DNA of 64,000 nucleotides, taken from Bufo bufo (Eukaryota; Chordata; Amphibia; Anura; Bufonidae). A model generated the notes under the pieces. That model ran no database searches. It saw only the letters and a list, made by a program, of their open reading frames with translations, and was not told the DNA's origin. The DNA is taken from NCBI RefSeq assembly GCF_905171765.1, contig NC_053392.1, positions 371,175,442-371,239,441 of the forward strand, in the 5' to 3' direction. Position numbers and translations under genes: made by a program. Positions 58,875 through 64,000 of the stretch are shown here, piece by piece (position 1 is the first letter of the stretch; each line of letters starts with the position of its first letter).

Positions 58875-59470
58875 GCTCCTTTTTTGACCCACCATCTTTT
58901 GCTGGTACTAGTATTGCCACCCACCTCCCCACTCTGTCAACGGGTCACTCTTATGTTGCTGCTGCCACCTCCACACTGTTATGGTGCCACCCTGTGGCCT
59001 CCTCCTGATGCTGTTGCTTCTGCCACCTCCACACTATGTCAATGTGCCACTCTGTGGCCTTCTGATGTTGCTGCCGCCTCCACACTGTCATTGTGCCACC
59101 CTATGGCCTCATCCTGATGCTGCTGCTGCCGCCACCTCCACACTCTGTCATTGTGCCACTTTGTGGCCTCCTGATGCTGCTACTGCCACCTCCACACTGT
59201 CATTATTCCACTTTGTGGCCTCCTGCTGCTGCTACCACCGCCACACTGTTATTGTGCCACCCTATGGTCTCCTCCTGATGCTGCTGCTGCCACTACCTCC
59301 ACACTCTGTCACTGTGATACTCTGTGGCCTGCTGCTACCTCCACACTGTCATTGTGCCACTCTGTGGTTTCCTCCTGATGCTGCTGCCACCTCCAAACTC
59401 TGTCATTGGGCCACTTTGTGGTCTCCTCATGCTGCTTCCACCTCACCCCGATGTCTTAGGGCCACTCTGT
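58875..59470 (+). repeat. 50-63-bp minisatellite in hAT copy 3
   Basis: Unit of the form 'ctgctgccacctccacactg' with 'tcattgtgccactctgtggc'. About ten uneven copies. The same unit, inverted, occurs at 10400-10590 and 11090-11140 in copy 2. Leucine/proline-rich frames over it are artefacts. Confidence 0.9.
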
Positions 59471-59918
59471 GGACTTTTCAAGCTGTTCTCACCCTCCCCA
59501 CTTCATGACTGGGCCACTATTTTGCCTTTCGGCCTGGCTGACATTATCATTTATTTGACCCTTCTTCTGATCTGTCAGTAGGAAGGAAAAATGAGACGCA
59601 CAACAGATCCTGTCTATGTAACAGCTGTAAGGCCTGCATGACATGGTCCCTATTTTGCATCAGAATTGGCTTATGATTTGGTAGCCAAAAGCAGGAGTGG
59701 GTACAAAACACAGAAGACATGCAAATATTCCATTCACGTGTCATCTCTGTTTTGGATCCACTCCTGTTTTTTTTTGCTTTAGCAATACTGATGGATTACT
59801 GACCAAATGCTGACCGAGTGAAGGCAGATTCTCAACAGACAGGATCCGTTTTTTGGGAGTTATTGCTCTTACGGATCAGAGGAAGGGCAGTGATTCTGAG
59901 AGCGACGGCTGTCATCTA

Positions 59919-61475
59919 CAGTCGTGGCCAAAAGTTTTGAGAATGGCACAAATATTAGTTTTCACAAAGTTTGCTGCTAAACTGCTTTTAGATCTTTGTT
60001 TCAGTTGTTTCTGTGATGTAGTGAAATATAATTACACGCACTTCATACGTTTCAAAGGCTTTTATCAACAATTACATGACATTTATGCAAAGAGTCAGTA
60101 TTTGCAGTGTTGGCCCTTCTTTTTCAGGACCTCTGCAATTCGATTGGGCATGCTCTCAATCAACTTCTGGGCCAATTCCTGACTGATAGCAACCCATTCT
60201 TTCATAATCACTTCTTGGAGTTTGTCAGAATTAGTGGGTTTTTGTTTGTGCACCCGCCTCTTGAGGATTGACCACAAGTTCTCAATGGGATTAAGATCTG
60301 GGGAGTTTCCAGGCCATGGACCCAAAATGTCAACGTTTTGGTCCCCGAGCCACTTAGTTATCACTTTTGCCTTATGGCATGGTGCTCCATCGTGCTGGAA
60401 AATACATTGTTCTTCACCAAACTGTTGTTGGATTGTTGGAAGAAGTTGCTGTTGGAGGGTGTTTTGGTACCATTCTTTATTCATTGCTGTGTTTTTGGGC
60501 AAAATTGTGAGTGAGCCCACTCCCTTGGATGAGAAGCAACCCCACACATGAATGGTCTCAGGATGCTTTACTGTTGGCATGACACAGGACTGATGGTAGC
60601 GCTCACCTTTTCTTCTCTGGACAAGCCTTTTTCCAGATGCCCCAAACAATCGGAAAGAGGCTTCATCAGAGAATATGACTTTGCCCCAATCCTCAGCAGT
60701 CCATTCACCATACTTTCTGCAGAAGATCAATCTGTCCCTGATGTTTTTTTTGGAGAGAAGTGGCTTCTTTGCTGCCCTTCTTGACACCAGGCCATCTTCC
60801 AAAAGTCTTCGCCTCACTGTGCGTGCAGATGCGCTCACACCTGCCTGCTGCCATTCCTGAGCAAGCTCTGCACTGGTGGCACTCCGATCCCGCAGCTGAA
60901 TCCTCTTTAGGAGACGATCCTGGCGCTTGCTAGACTTTCTTGGATGCCCTGAAGCCTTCTTAACAAGAATTGAACCTCTTTCCTTGAAGTTCTTGATGAT
61001 CCTATAAATTGTTGATTGAGGTGCAATCTTAGTAGCCACAATATCCTTGCCTGTGAAGCCATTTTTATGCAACGCAATGATGGCTGCACGCGTTTCTTTG
61101 CAGGTCACCATGGTTAACAATGGAAGAACAATGATTTCAAGCATCACCCTCCTTTTAACATGTCAAGTCTGCCATTTTAACCCATTCAGCCTGACATAAT
61201 GATCTCCAGCCTTGTGCTCGTCAACATTCTCACCTGAGTTAACAAGACGATTACTGAAATGATCTCAGCAGGTCCTTTAATGATAGCAATGAAATGCAGT
61301 GGAAAGGTTTTTGGGGGATTAAGTTAATTTTCATGGCAAAGAAGGACTATGCAATTCATCTGATCACTCTTCATAACATTCTGGAGTATATGCAAATTGC
61401 TATTATAAAAACTTAAGCAGCAACTTTTCCAATTTCCAATATTTATCTAATTCTCAAAACTTTTGGCCACGACTG
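59919..61475 (-). mobile_element. Intact-looking Tc1 element, 1,557 bp
   Basis: Termini cagtcgtggccaaaagtttt on both strands, 26-27 bp TIRs, flanked by TA (59917-59918 and 61476-61477). It encodes an uninterrupted transposase. Length is usual for an autonomous Tc1 element. It is nested in the 3' part of hAT copy 3, so it is younger than that copy. Confidence 0.96.
60095..61147 (-). CDS. Tc1-family transposase, full length and uninterrupted
   Basis: Cut-and-paste DNA transposase acting in the nucleus on its own TIRs. The likely start is the second in-frame context MVTCKETRAAI (61111), giving 338 residues, usual for Tc1; the upstream MMLEIIVLP start adds 12. Residue numbers from the likely start: HTH 1 around 8-45 (LHKNGFTGKDIVATKIAPQS), a basic linker (KKASGHPRKSSKRQ), HTH 2 around 60-110. 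The DDE domain shows VIFSDEASFRLFG (first Asp), FQHDGAPCHKAKV (second Asp) and NSPDLNPIENLW (Glu). I count 35 residues between the second Asp and Glu, against 34 in typical Tc1. No stop, frameshift or lost key residue. Promoter and expression cannot be judged. Confidence 0.96.
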   Translation of the reverse strand: MMLEIIVLPLLTMVTCKETRAAIIALHKNGFTGKDIVATKIAPQSTIYRIIKNFKERGSILVKKASGHPRKSSKRQDRLLKRIQLRDRSATSAELAQEWQQAGVSASARTVRRRLLEDGLVSRRAAKKPLLSKKNIRDRLIFCRKYGEWTAEDWGKVIFSDEASFRLFGASGKRLVQRRKGERYHQSCVMPTVKHPETIHVWGCFSSKGVGSLTILPKNTAMNKEWYQNTLQQQLLPTIQQQFGEEQCIFQHDGAPCHKAKVITKWLGDQNVDILGPWPGNSPDLNPIENLWSILKRRVHKQKPTNSDKLQEVIMKEWVAISQELAQKLIESMPNRIAEVLKKKGQHCKY

Positions 61476-61709
61476 TACATGTCATACTGACTCACAGTAT
61501 TGTTTCACTACCACAGCATACTCCCTATGCGTGTTACTGCAAGGCACAGTGTTCTACACCACTATAAAGGCTCTATGCAGCCAGGAAATAGAAGTTTTTT
61601 TTAACAAGATTCACCACAAATAAATTCGGATTAATCCAAATTTTTTCAGAAGATTCATCGAACCGGCCGAATAGAATTTTTGAGAAATTCGCTCATCTCT
61701 AGTCCAGAT

Positions 61710-62570
61710 ATGTTCCACCTAGGTCTAGCTTACATGGACACTTTCTGTAGAGCTAATGATTGATTTTAACAAGTAAGAGCCTCAGTCCACAAGAGTGCAC
61801 AAAATTCAGTGTTGTTTACTGTAGCTGTATCTCAATGGTTAAAATCAGTTAGTTGCGTCACAAAAAGTCCCCATGTTGACCAGGCCTTATTTATACTTTT
61901 CCAGCAGGAATAACAGAGAAATGCCACAACAGAGTAGAGATGCTCAAGAATTTTTATTTCATGGGTACTACAAAGATTTACGATAATGGACATGTCAGGA
62001 GACAGGACAGGTAACATCATTGTAGATTGTAGATGATATGTTTTCTTTTCTTCTCCATCCGCCATGAAACACTATGACAACTTCTCCTGGAAATTGCTGA
62101 ATTTTCGGCTATGAAATCTTTAGCCCCCTTACATCTGAAGCCTTCTCCAGCCTCTACAGCAACACAAATAATTTCAGACCTCTGACCATACACCTAAATT
62201 AACTGCAATACTCATACCAGGTCACTAAATTCAGGCCCTATCATATAGCAATAAATATTGCTGGAATGTACTTTGATAACTCTGATCATGGGTTTATAAC
62301 TCCTTAGATGACACAGTCAATAGAGACTGTAACATCAAAGGGGTCATTTACAGACCATTTCCCCCTCTTGGCCTTCGTGCCGCCAAGGAGTCCATAGCCA
62401 GGACCTAATGCCACGATGGCATTAAACGGGTATTCCTATCTTGGACATTGGTGGCATACCACTAGGATATACCTCCAATGTCTGATCATTTAATTTTACT
62501 TATAGCAAAGAAAAAAATGTTTATCAGATATGTTCTCCAAAATTTAGAAAGTAATAGAAATAAGCTTAAA
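61710..62570. other. No gene recognised; MITE-like scrap near 62430
   Basis: Mostly unassigned. 'ttaaacgggtattcctatc' near 62423 looks like a TTAA MITE terminus, without a matching right end. Confidence 0.4.
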
Positions 62571-63124
62571 CTTGATGGACCTGTGTCTTTTTCAAGCTTA
62601 ACCGTAGAAAATTTGGAACAGGTTTAGGAAAACAACTACAAGGTAACCATTCCAATCAAAAATATACAATCCTTTTTTTGATGCATTAAAATACGCTTAT
62701 TTAAAAGAATTTATGAATATAAGAGGTGCAATTGTACAACCAAAAGTATACACTGCTGATACATTAAAGTACACTTAGTAAATTTGCAACATGTTTTAGG
62801 AAAAGAACAAGGCGCAATTGGACAACCTCTGCAACCCAAAATATGCACTGCTGTTGTTGATGTATTAAAATATGTTTATTTGTACAATTATTAACTCTAC
62901 AAAATTTACAACAGGTTTTTGGAAAACAACAAAGTGCAACTGGATAACCACTGTGATCAAAATATACGCTACTGTTGTTGATGCACAAAAGTACAATTAT
63001 TGACTGAAGAAAATTTGTAACGGGTTTTAGGCAAACAACAAGGAACAGCTGTATAACTACTGCAATCAAATCATATGCTTCTGTTGATCACACATTAAAA
63101 TATGCTTATTTGTACACCTATTAA

Positions 63125-63365
63125 GGTGGGTTCCTATTACATTTTATGCCTCTGTTTCACGTATACGTTAGGAAAAAAGGGTACAAAAACGCATCACACC
63201 ACGTTCTTGTATCCTGCAGAGTGCGTTAAAAAAAGAATACTTTTTTTCAATGGAACTCTATGGGGAACGGATGCCTCTGCATGGTATCAGTCTGAGGCAT
63301 CTGTTTAGCAAATACCTTTTTTGTATACGTTAAGCGGATGGGAAAAACGTGATATGCACCCAGCC
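63125..63365. mobile_element. 241-bp TTAA MITE
   Basis: TTAA at 63121-63124 and 63366-63369. Termini ggtgggttcctattacat and, inverted, ggctgggtgcatatcacg. Confidence 0.8.
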
Positions 63366-63369
63366 TTAA

Positions 63370-63930
63370 AGGGGTATTCCGGTTACTATAAATATAACTT
63401 ATGTTTTAGACTAATTCATCATCAATAATTACCTAATATAATGTAAATGTCACATACTTACCATTCAGTCGTTATGAAAGTAGTTTTCTTCCTCTGCTAC
63501 CCACTGTGTTAACTCATAAATTACCATGGCATCTACCGTAGTTCTGAGCCTTTGTTAGGTCGAGCATGCTCAGTGTGTTGCTATCAATTCTCTAGCTAAA
63601 TGTCTTGTGAAACAAAGGGCGTTACTGTGCTGCTGATTACTGAGCAGAGGGGGCGTGACCAGACTGTATATCAGGCAGCCAATCAATAAACATCAACACT
63701 CACAGCAGGAAAGCTAGGGATTGTGGGGATTGTAGTCTTTAAAGTTTTGTGAGGGAAGATCAGGCACCATGACACTCAGTGTGTTGCAGGCTCACACAGG
63801 AGCTAGACAAATGGATTGCAAGGTAAATTGAAACTCTGGTTATATGTATAGGTATAGGTTCTGGTTGGGTCACAGCTTGCAGCCTTAGTGGAGTTTTTCA
63901 AGAATTAAGTTACTTTACCATAATACCCCT
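63370..63930. mobile_element. 561-bp TTAA MITE
   Basis: TTAA at 63366-63369 and 63931-63934. Termini aggggtattccggttac and, inverted, aggggtattatggtaaag. Non-coding. It shares the left TTAA with the preceding MITE. Confidence 0.88.
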
Positions 63931-64000
63931 TTAACTGTAGAAAATCTGCAATTTATTTTAGGAAGAAGACAAGGTGCAATTGGGCAACCTATGACCAAAA

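Larger units (their letters stand above)
54537..61701 (+). mobile_element. hAT transposon copy 3, complete ends
   Basis: Starts tagagatgagtgaatcgaag and its inverted right end starts tagagatgagcgaattt. The exact 8-bp duplication gtccagat is at 54529-54536 and 61702-61709. It contains subterminal tandem repeats (55130-55480), a broken transposase, a 3' minisatellite (58875-59470) and a nested Tc1 (59919-61475). Same family as copy 2. Confidence 0.94.
62571..64000. repeat. 105-125-bp tandem repeat, interrupted by two MITEs
   Basis: Units share 'gtagaaaatttgcaacaggt', 'aaacaacaaggtgcaattgg' and 'tgttgttgatgcattaaaat'. About five imperfect copies run to 63120. The array resumes at 63935 ('ctgtagaaaatctgcaattt') and continues off the window. 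Confidence 0.85.

Noticed and set aside
58866..59581. Long Leu/Pro-rich frames
   Set aside because: They read through the hAT minisatellite in several frames; no start context or family.

Overview
The window reads as intergenic DNA from a large, transposon-rich vertebrate genome, most likely an anuran amphibian. That is inferred from the repertoire (long-TIR Tc1 elements, BED-finger hAT transposons, Penelope-like elements, CR1 and L1 LINEs, BEL/Pao, a Ty3 chromovirus and many TTAA-bounded non-autonomous elements), not from any host gene. I found no convincing host exon, tRNA or rRNA. Nearly all open frames belong to, or are shadows of, mobile elements.

Layout. 1-254 is the end of a Tc1 element, followed by a 105-bp-armed palindrome between TA microsatellites. 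1838-8244 is a complete, decayed hAT element with an exact 8-bp target duplication. 9720-13513 is a second hAT (minus strand) carrying a nested hAT MITE, a solo LTR and a second MITE. From about 14.87 to at least 38.9 kb, recognisable fragments of one minus-strand L1 occur in correct order (C-terminus, RT, linker, EN, ORF1). They are separated by later insertions: two Tc1 elements, two Penelope-like elements (17571-19758 and 28043-33123), TTAA elements, a CR1 copy with a 747-codon open frame, a BEL/Pao relic and others. 41603-45030 and 45035-52841 are two long TTAA-type non-autonomous elements end to end; the second carries a Ty3/gypsy chromovirus (46718-51784) with 5-bp target duplication. 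Two minisatellites follow. 54537-61701 is a third hAT, same family as the second, with an 8-bp duplication; inside it lies the youngest-looking element, a Tc1 copy with an uninterrupted transposase and all three catalytic residues. The window ends in a tandem repeat split by two abutting TTAA MITEs.

Interaction. Nesting gives a relative chronology: the L1 and hAT copies are oldest; Penelope, CR1, gypsy and intact Tc1 copies are younger. The most notable structure is the Penelope-like element at 28043-33123: equal-length 1.68-kb inverted arms, hammerhead-ribozyme-like cores in both arms, a GIY-YIG endonuclease frame between them, and a 14-bp target duplication.
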